The translations under genes and the position numbers were made by a program. Shown piece by piece: positions 24,901 through 33,815 of a DNA stretch of 64,000 nucleotides. Position 1 is the first letter of the stretch, and every line of letters begins with the position of its first letter. The stretch is from Kitasatospora setae KM-6054 (lineage in GTDB: Bacteria; Actinomycetota; Actinomycetes; Streptomycetales; Streptomycetaceae). Below the pieces are notes generated by a model. It was not told where the DNA came from. It did not search any database and saw only the letters and a program-made list of their open reading frames with translations. The stretch covers positions 4,588,001-4,652,000 of the forward strand of contig NC_016109.1 of NCBI RefSeq assembly GCF_000269985.1. The letters run 5' to 3'.

Positions 24901-25494
24901 TCAGCCGGCCGCCAGCCGCTCGGTCAGCCGGGCCCGGGCGGCGGGCCACTCGTCGGCCAGCATCGAGAAGTACACGCTGTCCCGCCAGCTGCCGTCGGCC
25001 CGCCGCTTGGCGCGCCGGAAGGTGCCCTCGTAGGAGGCGCCGAGGCGGCGGATCGCGTTCTGCGAGCGCTCGTTGAGGTGGTCGGTCTTCCAGTAGACCC
25101 GGCCCATGCCGAGGTCCTCGAAGGCGTGTCCGAGCAGCAGCAGTTTCGCCTCGGTGTTGACCGCCGTCCGCCACACCGCGCGACCGTACCAGGTGCCGCC
25201 GATCTCCAGCTGCTCCTCGGCGGCGCTGGCGTCGAAGTAGCAGCTCACCCCGACCGCCCGGCCGCCGGCCCGCTCGACCACCGCGAACGGCGTGCTGGTC
25301 CGGTCGGCGAGCCGGGCGTCGACCACCGCCGCCATCTCCGCCTCGGTGCGCGGCACGGGCACCGGGATCCACCGCCACACCTCCTCGTCCCCGCCGCCGG
25401 CCGCGAACAGGTCGGGCACGTGGGCGCGGGTCAGCGGCTCCAGCCGGACGTGCCGGCCGGTCAGCAGGACGGGTGCGGGCAGTTTCGCGGTCAT
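24901..25494 (-). CDS. GNAT family acetyltransferase (RimJ/L-like)
   Basis: This 197-residue enzyme begins LTGRHVRLEPLTRAHVPDLFAAG and has GGTWYGRAVWRTAVNTEAKLLLLGHAFEDLGMGRVYWKTDHLNERSQNAIRRLGA, typical of RimJ/RimL-type N-acetyltransferases. The substrate is unknown. The ATG at 25494 lies downstream of two TTGCA-type palindromes that may control it. It is convergent with the DUF350 gene; their stops are 22 bp apart. Confidence 0.85.
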   Translation of the reverse strand: MTAKLPAPVLLTGRHVRLEPLTRAHVPDLFAAGGGDEEVWRWIPVPVPRTEAEMAAVVDARLADRTSTPFAVVERAGGRAVGVSCYFDASAAEEQLEIGGTWYGRAVWRTAVNTEAKLLLLGHAFEDLGMGRVYWKTDHLNERSQNAIRRLGASYEGTFRRAKRRADGSWRDSVYFSMLADEWPAARARLTERLAAG

Positions 25495-25515
25495 GCGCCC
25501 CACCGTAGGGGCACA

Positions 25516-25551
25516 TTGCACCAGTAGCAAGTCTCAATTGCACTAGTGCAA
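25516..25551. promoter_or_regulatory. Two TTGCAC-type palindromes before the GNAT gene
   Basis: TTGCACTAGTGCAA (25538-25551) is a perfect 14-bp palindrome, and TTGCACCAGTAGCAA (25516-25530) is an imperfect copy 22 bp away. They lie 22-57 bp upstream of the GNAT start and suit a dimeric repressor that is not encoded nearby. Confidence 0.55.
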
Positions 25552-25569
25552 AAGCGTCCGGGCGTGCGA

Positions 25570-25609
25570 GAGGCCCGGCACCCCGCTCGACCGGGGGGCG
25601 CCGGGCCTC
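25570..25609 (-). terminator. purA terminator
   Basis: GAGGCCCGGC pairs with GCCGGGCCTC over 10 bp and continues with CCCC/GGGG after one mismatch. It lies ten bases past the purA stop. Confidence 0.7.
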
Positions 25610-25619
25610 TTCGCGCGCC

Positions 25620-26903
25620 TTACAGGAAGGAGTTGACCTGGATGGTCTCGGTCCGGCCGGGGCCGACGCCGATCGCCGAGATCGGGGCGCCCGACATCTC
25701 CTCCAGCGCCTTCACGTACGCCTGCGCGTTCTTCGGCAGGTCGGCGAAGGTCTGGGCCTTCGAGATGTCCTCGGTCCAGCCGGGGAGGTTCTCGTAGATC
25801 GGCTTCGCGTGGTGGAAGTCCGACTGGTTGTAGGGGAGTTCCTCGACCCGCTTGCCGTCGATCTCGTACGCGACGCAGACCGGGATCTGCTCCCAGCCGG
25901 TCAGCACGTCCAGCTTGGTGAGGAAGAAGTCGGTCAGGCCGTTGACCCGGGTCGCGTAGCGGGCGATCACCGCGTCGAACCAGCCGCAGCGCCGGTCGCG
26001 CCCGGTGGTGACGCCGCGCTCGCCGCCGATCCGGCGCAGCGCGTCGCCGTCGGCGTCCAGCAGCTCGGTCGGGAACGGGCCCGAGCCGACGCGGGTGGTG
26101 TACGCCTTCAGGATGCCGATGACCCGGTCGATCTTGGTCGGGCCGATGCCGGAGCCGGTGCAGGCGCCGCCCGAGGTCGGGTTCGACGAGGTGACGAACG
26201 GGTACGTGCCGTGGTCGACGTCCAGCAGGGTGCCCTGGCCGCCCTCCAGCAGGACGACCTTGTCCGCCTTCAGCGCCTCGTCCAGGACCAGGGTGGTGTC
26301 GGCCAGGTACGGCTTGATCTTGTCGGCGTAGCCCAGGTACTCCTCGAGCACCAGCTCGGCCGGGATCGCGCGCCGGTTGTAGAGCTTGACCAGCAGCTGG
26401 TTCTTGTCGTGCAGCGCGGCTTCGATCTTCTGGCGCAGGATCGACTCGTCGAACAGGTCCTGGACCCGGATGCCGACGCGGTTGATCTTGTCGGCGTAGG
26501 CGGGGCCGATGCCCCGGCCGGTGGTGCCGATCCGGCGCTTGCCGAGGAAGCGCTCGGTGACCTTGTCCAGCGTCCGGTGGTACGGGGTGATCAGGTGCGC
26601 GTTGCCCGAGATCAGCAGCTTCGAGGTGTCGATGCCGCGCTCGTCCAGGCCCTTGAGTTCGGAGAGCAGCACGCCCGGGTCGATCACGACGCCGTTGCCG
26701 ATCACCGGCACGACGTTCGGGCTGAGGATGCCGGAGGGCAGCAGGTGCAGGGCGTACTTCTGGTCGCCGATGACCACCGTGTGACCGGCGTTGTTGCCGC
26801 CCTGGTAGCGGACGACGTAGTCGACGGAGCCGCCGAGGAGGTCGGTCGCCTTCCCCTTGCCCTCGTCTCCCCACTGGGCACCAACGAGCACGAGTGCCGG
26901 CAC
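25620..26903 (-). CDS. purA: Adenylosuccinate synthase
   Basis: This 427-residue enzyme joins IMP and aspartate with GTP to give adenylosuccinate, the first step of AMP synthesis. The N-terminal signature VGAQWGDEGKGKATDLL and the following NNAGHTVVI are diagnostic. Also present are GTTGRGIGPAYADKINRVGIR and the C-terminal VTTGRDRRCGWFDAV and PVCVAYEIDG. The start is GTG. It stands alone on the minus strand with its own terminator, divergent from the kinase-like gene that precedes purF and purM. Confidence 0.98.
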   Translation of the reverse strand: MPALVLVGAQWGDEGKGKATDLLGGSVDYVVRYQGGNNAGHTVVIGDQKYALHLLPSGILSPNVVPVIGNGVVIDPGVLLSELKGLDERGIDTSKLLISGNAHLITPYHRTLDKVTERFLGKRRIGTTGRGIGPAYADKINRVGIRVQDLFDESILRQKIEAALHDKNQLLVKLYNRRAIPAELVLEEYLGYADKIKPYLADTTLVLDEALKADKVVLLEGGQGTLLDVDHGTYPFVTSSNPTSGGACTGSGIGPTKIDRVIGILKAYTTRVGSGPFPTELLDADGDALRRIGGERGVTTGRDRRCGWFDAVIARYATRVNGLTDFFLTKLDVLTGWEQIPVCVAYEIDGKRVEELPYNQSDFHHAKPIYENLPGWTEDISKAQTFADLPKNAQAYVKALEEMSGAPISAIGVGPGRTETIQVNSFL

Positions 26904-27029
26904 AGGCGTACACCCCTTCCGGTTGGGGCATCCTGCGTAGACCGCAGTCTGGCCCGAGATGAACGAAGCCCCTGGCGCAATGGCGCAAGGGGCTCTTGCA
27001 CCGAGAGATTACCTGAGGAAGGACCGGTC

Positions 27030-27845
27030 GTGTCGTCGCTGTCCACGCCCGCATCCCAGTCCCCGGACGCCGCCGGGGGCCCCGGGCCGCTGCTGGTGCT
27101 GCTCGACCCGTCGGCGCGGGAGGCCGACGGCGAGTCGGTGCGGATCGCCAAGGACGTGCTGTGCGGCGGCGCCGACGTGAAGATCGCGCTGCCCGAGAGC
27201 CCGTCCGAGCTCGACCGGGTGCTCGCCCACCGGGGCCGGCGCCGGGCCGTGGTGATCGGCTCCGACCAGGCCCTGCAGCGGGTGCTCCAGGCCCTGCACC
27301 GGCAGCGCGAGCTGGACGCCGACCCGGTCGGCCTGGTCCCGGTCGGCGGACCGGTCGCCACCGCCACCGCCCGGCTGCTCGGCGTGCCCGCCGAGCCGGT
27401 CGCGGCGGCCCGCGCGGTGCTGGCCGGCGCCGCCCGCCGGCTCGACCTGCTGCTGGACGACGGCGGCGGCGTGGTGCTGGCCGAAGTGCGCTTCACCGGC
27501 CCCCGGCAGGGCCGAACGGGTGGATGGCGTTCGCTATGGGCGAAACTGGCTGCGGCCGAGCAGGCGAGTCCCGCCGGCCCGGAGGAGCTCCGGATCGAGG
27601 CCGACGGCCGCCTGCTGGCCGACGTCCACCAGCGGGTCCGCCAGCTGCGGGTGGCCGTGGTCGACGGCGCGATGGAGCTCGCCCTCGACCTCGACGGCCG
27701 CCCGCAGCGGCACCGGGCCGGCCGGCTCACCGTCGCCGGGCGCGGCTTCGGCTACGAGGCCGACGGCTGCCCGGTCGGCCCGGTCCGGCACCGCACCTGG
27801 ACGGTCCGCCCGGAGTCCTGGCAGCTGCTGCTGCCGACCCCCTGA
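27030..27845 (+). CDS. Diacylglycerol kinase-like protein
   Basis: This 271-residue protein resembles the catalytic domain of lipid/diacylglycerol kinases: GPLLVLLDPSAREADGESVR at the N-terminus, then RRAVVIGSDQALQRVLQAL and VGLVPVGGPVATATARLLGVP, where the normal GGDGT..N..G nucleotide motif is altered to IGSDQ. The loss of the GGDGT motif raises doubt about kinase activity. The GTG at 27030 has GAGGAAGGA upstream. The 228-bp gap to purF holds two copies of CGACGGGyyGCTTCCGGGCT at 27853-27893. Confidence 0.7.
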   Translation: MSSLSTPASQSPDAAGGPGPLLVLLDPSAREADGESVRIAKDVLCGGADVKIALPESPSELDRVLAHRGRRRAVVIGSDQALQRVLQALHRQRELDADPVGLVPVGGPVATATARLLGVPAEPVAAARAVLAGAARRLDLLLDDGGGVVLAEVRFTGPRQGRTGGWRSLWAKLAAAEQASPAGPEELRIEADGRLLADVHQRVRQLRVAVVDGAMELALDLDGRPQRHRAGRLTVAGRGFGYEADGCPVGPVRHRTWTVRPESWQLLLPTP

Positions 27846-28073
27846 ACGGCCCCGACGGGTTGCTTCCGGGCTCCGACGGGCCGCTTCCGGGCTGTCGGTC
27901 ACCCAGGGTGAGCAGGCTCACGTTCCGGGCGCCCGTCCGCTGTGCGAAGCCCTGATGACAAGGGCGTGAAGGTGGCCGCCCGCTGTCCGAAAAGCTGGTA
28001 AGAGGCGGTATCTACGCGCGTACCAGGAGCCTGCCATCAGGCCGTTCGCCCAGGCTGCCCTAGACTCGGAGAC

Positions 28074-29654
28074 GTGCCACGTGGTGACGGACGACTCAAT
28101 CACGACCTGCTCCCCGGCGAGAAGGGCCCCCAGGACGCTTGCGGCGTCTTCGGGGTCTGGGCCCCCGGCGAGGAGGTCGCGAAGCTCACGTACTTCGGCC
28201 TCTATGCCCTGCAGCACCGCGGACAGGAATCCGCGGGCATCGCAGTGAGCAACGGCTCCCAGATTCTCGTCTTCAAGGACATGGGGCTCGTGTCCCAGGT
28301 CTTCGACGAGACCTCCCTGGGGTCGCTGCACGGGCATATCGCCGTCGGACATGCCCGCTACTCGACCACCGGGTCCTCGGTCTGGGAGAACGCCCAGCCG
28401 ACCTTCCGCGCGACCGTCCACGGTTCGCTGGCCCTCGGCCACAACGGAAACCTGGTCAACACCGCCGAACTCGCGGCGATGGTCGCCGAACTGCCGGGCG
28501 AGGAGCACGTCTCCCGCTCCGGCCGGACCGCGGCCACCAACGACACCGACCTGCTGACCGCCCTGCTGGCCGGCCACCCGGACCTCTCCATCGAGGAGAC
28601 GGCCCGCAAGGTGCTGCCCGACGTCAAGGGCGCCTTCTCGCTGGTGTTCATGGACGAGCACACGCTCTACGCGGCCCGCGACCCGCAGGGCATCCGCCCG
28701 CTGGTGCTCGGCCGGATCGAGCGCGGCTGGGTGGTCGCCTCCGAGACCTCCGCCCTCGACATCGTCGGCGCCAGCTTCATCCGCGAGGTGGAGCCCGGCG
28801 AGCTGATCGCCATCGACGAGAACGGCATGCGCACCTCGCGCTTCGCCGAGGCCAAGCCCAAGGGCTGTGTCTTCGAGTACGTGTACCTGGCCCGCCCGGA
28901 CACCACCATCTCCGGCCGCAACGTGCACCTCTCCCGGGTGGAGATGGGCCGCAAGCTGGCCGCCGAGGCCCCGGCCGAGGCCGACCTGGTGATAGCCACG
29001 CCGGAGTCCGGCACGCCCGCCGCGATCGGCTACGCCGAGGCCAGCGGCATCCCGTTCGGCTCCGGCCTGGTGAAGAACGCCTACGTCGGCCGGACCTTCA
29101 TCCAGCCGAACCAGACGATCCGGCAGCTCGGCATCCGGCTCAAGCTCAACCCGCTCAAGGAGGTCATCCGGGGCAAGCGCCTGGTGGTCGTCGACGACTC
29201 GATCGTCCGCGGCAACACCCAGCGCGCGCTGGTCCGGATGCTCCGCGAGGCCGGTGCGGCCGAGGTCCACATCCGGATCTCCTCGCCGCCGGTGAAGTGG
29301 CCGTGCTTCTTCGGCATCGACTTCGCCACCCGCGCCGAGCTGATCGCCAACGGCCTGTCGGTCGACGAGATCGGCCGCTCGCTGGGCGCCGACTCGCTGG
29401 CCTACATCTCGATCGACGGGATGATCGAGGCCACCAAGCAGCCCAAGGACCAGCTCTGCCGGGCCTGCTTCGACGGCGAGTACCCGATGGAGCTGCCCGA
29501 CCCGGCGCTGCTCGGCAAGCTCCTCCTCGAAGCCGAAATCGCCGGCGGGCAGGCCAAGCAGCCCGTCCGCGGCGGCAAGCAGACCAGCGACCTCGACGGC
29601 GTGCAGTCGCTGCTGGGCGGCGCCGGCGCGGCGGACGCGCTGCGACGCCCGTAA
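28074..29654 (+). CDS. purF: Amidophosphoribosyltransferase
   Basis: This 526-residue enzyme makes 5-phosphoribosylamine from PRPP and glutamine, the committed step of purine synthesis. A short propeptide precedes Cys23 (GPQDACGVFGVW), the expected glutaminase nucleophile after processing. The glutaminase domain continues with YALQHRGQESAGI and GHNGNLVN. The PRPP loop is RLVVVDDSIVRGNTQRALVRML. Cysteines at CVFEYVY and CRACFDGEYP fit the Fe-S type of the enzyme. The start is GTG. purM follows after 92 bases; the pair is conserved in Streptomyces. Confidence 0.98.
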   Translation: MPRGDGRLNHDLLPGEKGPQDACGVFGVWAPGEEVAKLTYFGLYALQHRGQESAGIAVSNGSQILVFKDMGLVSQVFDETSLGSLHGHIAVGHARYSTTGSSVWENAQPTFRATVHGSLALGHNGNLVNTAELAAMVAELPGEEHVSRSGRTAATNDTDLLTALLAGHPDLSIEETARKVLPDVKGAFSLVFMDEHTLYAARDPQGIRPLVLGRIERGWVVASETSALDIVGASFIREVEPGELIAIDENGMRTSRFAEAKPKGCVFEYVYLARPDTTISGRNVHLSRVEMGRKLAAEAPAEADLVIATPESGTPAAIGYAEASGIPFGSGLVKNAYVGRTFIQPNQTIRQLGIRLKLNPLKEVIRGKRLVVVDDSIVRGNTQRALVRMLREAGAAEVHIRISSPPVKWPCFFGIDFATRAELIANGLSVDEIGRSLGADSLAYISIDGMIEATKQPKDQLCRACFDGEYPMELPDPALLGKLLLEAEIAGGQAKQPVRGGKQTSDLDGVQSLLGGAGAADALRRP

Positions 29655-29746
29655 CCGTGCGCACCGCCCCCGGCACGTGGCCGGGGGCACCGCTCCCGGC
29701 CCCGGCCGGGGGAGGCGGCACCACCACTTCGAAAGGGCCACACCAG

Positions 29747-30823
29747 GTGACCAGCAACGAGACCGGGGCGACCTACGCCGCCGCGGGTGTCGACATCGAG
29801 GCCGGCGACCGCGCCGTCGAGCTGATGAAGCAGTGGGTGAAGAAGAGCAGCCGGCCCGAGGTGGTCGGCGGGCTCGGCGGCTTCGCCGGACTGTTCGACG
29901 CCTCCGCCTTCAAGCGCTACGAGCGCCCGCTGCTGGCCACCGCCACCGACGGCGTCGGCACCAAGGTCGCCATCGCCCAGGCTCTGGACAAGCACGACAC
30001 CATCGGCCACGACCTGGTCGCGATGGTCGTCGACGACCTGGTGGTGTGCGGTGCCGAGCCGCTGTTCATGACCGACTACATCTGCGTCGGCAAGGTCGTC
30101 CCGGAGCGGGTCGCCTCGATCGTCAAGGGCATCGCCGAGGGCTGCACGCTGGCCGGCTGCGCGCTGGTCGGCGGCGAGACCGCCGAGCACCCGGGCCTGC
30201 TCGGCCCGGACGAGTACGACGTCGCGGGCGCCGGCACCGGCGTGGTCGAGGCGGACGCCCTGCTCGGCCCGGAGCGGGTCCGCGCGGGCGACGTGGTGAT
30301 CGCGATGGCCGCCTCCGGCCTGCACTCCAACGGCTACTCGCTGGTCCGGCACGTGCTGCTGAACCAGGCCGGCTGGTCGCTGGACCGCCGGGTCGAGGAG
30401 TTCGGCCGGACCCTCGGCGAGGAGCTCCTGGAGCCCACCAAGATCTACTCGCTGGACTGCCTGGCGCTCACCCGCGCCACCGAGATCCACGCCTTCTCGC
30501 ACGTCACCGGCGGCGGCCTGGCCGCCAACCTGGCCCGGGTCATTCCGGACGGCCTGCACGCCCGGCTGGACCGCGGCACCTGGACGCCGCTCCCGGTGTT
30601 CCGGACCGTCGCCAAGGTCGGCGCCATGCAGACCCTGGAGATCGAGAAGACCCTGAACATGGGCGTCGGCATGGTCGCCGTCGTCCCGCCGGAGTCGGTC
30701 GACACCGTCCTCGCCGTCCTGGAGGACCGCGGCGTCGAGGCCTGGCTGCTCGGCGACGTGGTCGACCGCACCGCCGAGCACGACGGCGGCGCCGCGCTGT
30801 ACAACGCCTACGAGGCTTTCTGA
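29747..30823 (+). CDS. purM: Phosphoribosylformylglycinamidine cyclo-ligase (AIR synthetase)
   Basis: This 358-residue enzyme closes the imidazole ring of AIR with ATP. Family motifs are YAAAGVDIEAGDRAVELMK, LLATATDGVGTKVAIAQAL, HDLVAMVVDDLVVCGAEPLFMTDYI, GGETAEHPGLL and SGLHSNGYSLVR. The GTG at 29747 gives the expected N-terminus. It forms an operon with purF and ends in a strong terminator. Confidence 0.98.
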   Translation: MTSNETGATYAAAGVDIEAGDRAVELMKQWVKKSSRPEVVGGLGGFAGLFDASAFKRYERPLLATATDGVGTKVAIAQALDKHDTIGHDLVAMVVDDLVVCGAEPLFMTDYICVGKVVPERVASIVKGIAEGCTLAGCALVGGETAEHPGLLGPDEYDVAGAGTGVVEADALLGPERVRAGDVVIAMAASGLHSNGYSLVRHVLLNQAGWSLDRRVEEFGRTLGEELLEPTKIYSLDCLALTRATEIHAFSHVTGGGLAANLARVIPDGLHARLDRGTWTPLPVFRTVAKVGAMQTLEIEKTLNMGVGMVAVVPPESVDTVLAVLEDRGVEAWLLGDVVDRTAEHDGGAALYNAYEAF

Positions 30824-30844
30824 GCCCCGCGTTCCCGGGCACAC

Positions 30845-30879
30845 CGAGGGGCCCCGCCGCACCGCGGCGGGGCCCCTCG
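30845..30879 (+). terminator. purM terminator
   Basis: A perfect 16-bp stem (CGAGGGGCCCCGCCGC and its complement) with a 3-base loop lies 21 bases past the purM stop. It may also act on the convergent DUF3073 gene. Confidence 0.85.
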
Positions 30880-30974
30880 CGCTCCCCGGCCCGGCCGGCC
30901 CGCCCTGCCGAGGGCACGCCGAAGACCGGCCCGGCGCCCGCGGGGGGCGGCCGGACCGGTCCGGTCGAAGAGCG

Positions 30975-31220
30975 TTACGCGCGGCGACGAGCCGGAGGGG
31001 TGTCCTCGTCCTCGTCGTCATCGTCGTCGTTGTACATGTCCGCGTACACCGCGTAAGGGTCGTCCTCGTCGTCGTCGTCCTCGATCGGCTCAGGCTCGAT
31101 CGCGGTGGACGGAGATACACCCAGCTCGTGAGACAGACGGTTAGCGTCGAACCCGCCGCTGTTGTACTTCAGCTCGCGGGCGACCTTCGTCTGCTTGGCC
31201 TTGGCCCGGCCGCGCCCCAT
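30975..31220 (-). CDS. DUF3073 protein
   Basis: This 81-residue protein has a basic start (MGRGRAKAKQTKVARELKY), the conserved NSGGFDANRLSHELG and a very acidic Asp/Glu C-terminus, ending PPARRRA. This is the DUF3073 family, conserved in actinobacteria between purM and the Glu/Val dehydrogenase gene; its role is unknown. The 378-bp gap to the dehydrogenase stop holds its promoter and the vdh terminator; I see no further gene there. Confidence 0.93.
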   Translation of the reverse strand: MGRGRAKAKQTKVARELKYNSGGFDANRLSHELGVSPSTAIEPEPIEDDDDEDDPYAVYADMYNDDDDDEDEDTPPARRRA

Positions 31221-31545
31221 GGGTCGACCCCCTCAACGGTGGGGCTCACGGCCCCGAGTCTGACACGTGTTGATGATCAGGTCCGGCCCGCCCGAAGTGG
31301 GAAACCGTCCCTTGGAGCATTAACGGTACCTGTTTCCGCCGCCGGACGGTACGTCGCCGGTGTCACGTGGCGCGCACCCGAGCCCCCCCGAACCAGGTCC
31401 GCCCAGGTCAGAGGGGAATTCCGGGCCTTTCGCAGGCTGTCCGGCCCAGGGCCGGTTCCGTCGTTCCTGCAGAGATTATCCCCCGAAGGGGGCGCGGTAT
31501 CGCCCGATCGGGGGACGGAGTGAGAATCCGGTTCCACATCGTGAT

Positions 31546-31574
31546 GCGCGGGGCCCGGCGTTCCGGCCCCGCGC
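31546..31574 (-). terminator. Hairpin after valine dehydrogenase
   Basis: GCGCGGGGCC and GGCCCCGCGC pair over 10 bp, 25 bases past the vdh stop. Confidence 0.6.
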
Positions 31575-31598
31575 ACCACGGCGCCGCGGAGCCGGCGG

Positions 31599-32741
31599 TC
31601 AGCTCCGGCGGGCCGCCGGGAGCAGCACCGAGCGGAGCGCGCTGATCTCCCGCATCCGCTTCTCGGCGAGCCGGTCGGCGGCCAGCGCGGGCGGGATCCC
31701 GTCGGCGGCGGCCCGGGTGAAGATCTCCAGCGTGGTGTCGAAGATCCGGGTGGCCTTCTTCTTGGCCCGGTCGAAGTCGAAGCCCTCGATCTCGTCGGCG
31801 ACCTGGATCACGCCGCCGGAGTTCACCAGGTAGTCCGGCGCGTACAGGATGCCGCGCTCGGCCAGGTCCTTCTCGACGCCGGGGTGGGCGAGCTGGTTGT
31901 TGGCCGCGCCGCAGACGATCGCGGTGCCGGCCGCGCCGAGCGCGCCGACGGTCTCGTCGGTCAGCGCGCCGCCGAGCGCGCAGGGGGCGTAGACGTCCAG
32001 GCCGGAGGCCAGCAGGGCGGCGGTGTCGGCCGCCACCCCGACCTCCGGGTGGGCGGCCCGGACGCGGTTCACGGCGGTCTCGGAGACGTCCGTGACGACC
32101 ACGGTGGCGCCGTCCTCGACCAGGTGGCCGACCAGGTAGTGGCCGACCTTGCCGACGCCCGCCACGCCGACCCGCTTCCCGCGCAGGGTGGGCTGGCCCC
32201 AGCGGGCCCGCGCGGAGGCGCGCATGCCCTGGAAGACGCCGAAGGCGGTCAGGATGGACGAGTCGCCGGCGCCGCCGTGCTCGGGCGAGCGGCCGGTCAC
32301 GAAGGACGTCTCGCGGGCCACCACGTCCATGTCCTGCACGTAGGTGCCCACGTCGCAGGCGGTCACGTAGCGGCCGCGCAGCGACTCGACGAAGCGGCCG
32401 TAGGCGCGCAGCACGGCCTCGTTCTTGTCCTGGGCCGGGTCGCCGATGATGACGGCCTTGCCGCCGCCGAGGTCGAGCCCGGCGAGGGCGTTCTTGTAGC
32501 TCATCCCGCGCGAGAGGTTCAGCGCGTCCTGGAGCGCCTCCTCCTCGGTCGGGTACGGGAAGAAGCGGGTGCCGCCCAGGGCCGGGCCGAGCGCGGTGGA
32601 GTGGATGGCGATGATCGCCTTGAGGCCGGAGGAGCGGTCGTGGCAGAGCACGACCTGCTCGTGCCCCCCGTCCTCGGTGCCGGCTCCGAAGACCCGGCTC
32701 AGCACGCCTGGTGCGGGGTGCGTGGTGTGTACGTCGGTCAC
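31599..32741 (-). CDS. vdh: Valine dehydrogenase (Glu/Leu/Phe/Val dehydrogenase family)
   Basis: This 380-residue enzyme deaminates valine and other branched-chain amino acids with NAD, feeding 2-oxo acids into catabolism and polyketide precursors. The substrate site is seen in GGTRFFPYPTEEEALQDAL and MSYKNALAGLDLGGGKAV (catalytic Lys), and the Rossmann fold in GKRVGVAGVGKVGHYL. GAANNQLAH lies near the dinucleotide site. The position next to DUF3073 and bldC matches S. coelicolor vdh (SCO4089). The start is GTG. Confidence 0.92.
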   Translation of the reverse strand: MTDVHTTHPAPGVLSRVFGAGTEDGGHEQVVLCHDRSSGLKAIIAIHSTALGPALGGTRFFPYPTEEEALQDALNLSRGMSYKNALAGLDLGGGKAVIIGDPAQDKNEAVLRAYGRFVESLRGRYVTACDVGTYVQDMDVVARETSFVTGRSPEHGGAGDSSILTAFGVFQGMRASARARWGQPTLRGKRVGVAGVGKVGHYLVGHLVEDGATVVVTDVSETAVNRVRAAHPEVGVAADTAALLASGLDVYAPCALGGALTDETVGALGAAGTAIVCGAANNQLAHPGVEKDLAERGILYAPDYLVNSGGVIQVADEIEGFDFDRAKKKATRIFDTTLEIFTRAAADGIPPALAADRLAEKRMREISALRSVLLPAARRS

Positions 32742-32903
32742 GGTGGTGACTCCAGTAGGGGATGGCCCGCGGCGGTGGTGCGGGCGTCTGGTCGAAGCCT
32801 AGTGGCGGGGCCGCCTTCGAATCTGCCCCTCGGAGACCCCGGAGGCACAACGACCGAAGCCTTCCGGCCGACACCCTGACGCTTCCGGGGGGCGCGTGCG
32901 ACG

Positions 32904-33815
32904 ATGCGGAGCGTGACCGTCTGGCGCACGACCGTGCTTCCGCCGTACACCGCCCAGCTGCGGGTCTACGAGCCGCTGGCCGCCTTCCCCGAGCCCGACC
33001 GCGCCCGCTGGCAGGCCCGCGCGGCCGCGCACGGCCCCGACGCCGAGGGCCCGGACCGGCCGGTGACCGCGGCGGCGCTGGCCGAACAGCGGGCCGCGCT
33101 GGCCGAGCTGGCGGCCCTGACGCCCCGTCCGCTGCCCGAGCAGGAGGACGGGCGGGCCTACCTGCGGCTGCTGGACGGGGTGCTGCACGTCTGCCCCTGG
33201 ACGACCCGGCTGCGGGCCTGGCAGGCCCTCCAGGAGCTCCAGCGGACGCTGCCCGCGCACCTGGTGGACACCGTGCTGCCGCCGGCCCTGCGGGCCGCCG
33301 CGGAGGCCGGGCGGGCGCACTGGCAGCAGGAGCACCCCGACGCCCGGCCGTGGATCGCCTCCAGCCGCTGGGAGGTGCCGCTGCACTGGTTCCTGCCGTT
33401 CGGCGAGGAGGACCGGCGGCACGTGCCGGCCGGCGAGTACGGCTCCTCCGGGGAGGACGAGCGGCCGGAGCCCGCCGCGCTGTTCTACCTGACGCCGATG
33501 GCGCAGGCCCGCCGCCGGGTGGCCCGGGCCTACCGGGTGCTGCGGGAGCGGACGCCGGGCGGGTCGCTGGCGGACGGCGCCGAGGAGGTCGGGCGCTGGC
33601 TGGAGGAGTTCCACCCGCGCTCGCTGGTGGAGCTGGACTACGGCGGCCTGGCCCGGCTGCTCGGCCCACGCGCGCTGGCCGAGGAGCACTCGGTGGGCGA
33701 ACTCGCGGACGGGCTGGGCGCGCTGCGGGCCGGGGACGCCGCGGCGGCGCTGCGGGCCTACGAGCGGCTCACCGCGCGCTGGCGGCGGGTGCTGGCGCTG
33801 CGGCAGGCGTCCTGA
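32904..33815 (+). CDS. Hypothetical protein of the vdh-bldC interval
   Basis: This 303-residue protein has no motif that I can name. It is rich in Ala, Arg, Leu and Trp (WQALQELQRTLP, WEVPLHWFLPFGEEDRRH) and seems soluble and mostly helical. The location between vdh and bldC corresponds to SCO4090, an actinomycete hypothetical. It is divergent from vdh with a 162-bp promoter region. A GTG three codons in is an alternative start. Confidence 0.8.
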   Translation: MRSVTVWRTTVLPPYTAQLRVYEPLAAFPEPDRARWQARAAAHGPDAEGPDRPVTAAALAEQRAALAELAALTPRPLPEQEDGRAYLRLLDGVLHVCPWTTRLRAWQALQELQRTLPAHLVDTVLPPALRAAAEAGRAHWQQEHPDARPWIASSRWEVPLHWFLPFGEEDRRHVPAGEYGSSGEDERPEPAALFYLTPMAQARRRVARAYRVLRERTPGGSLADGAEEVGRWLEEFHPRSLVELDYGGLARLLGPRALAEEHSVGELADGLGALRAGDAAAALRAYERLTARWRRVLALRQAS

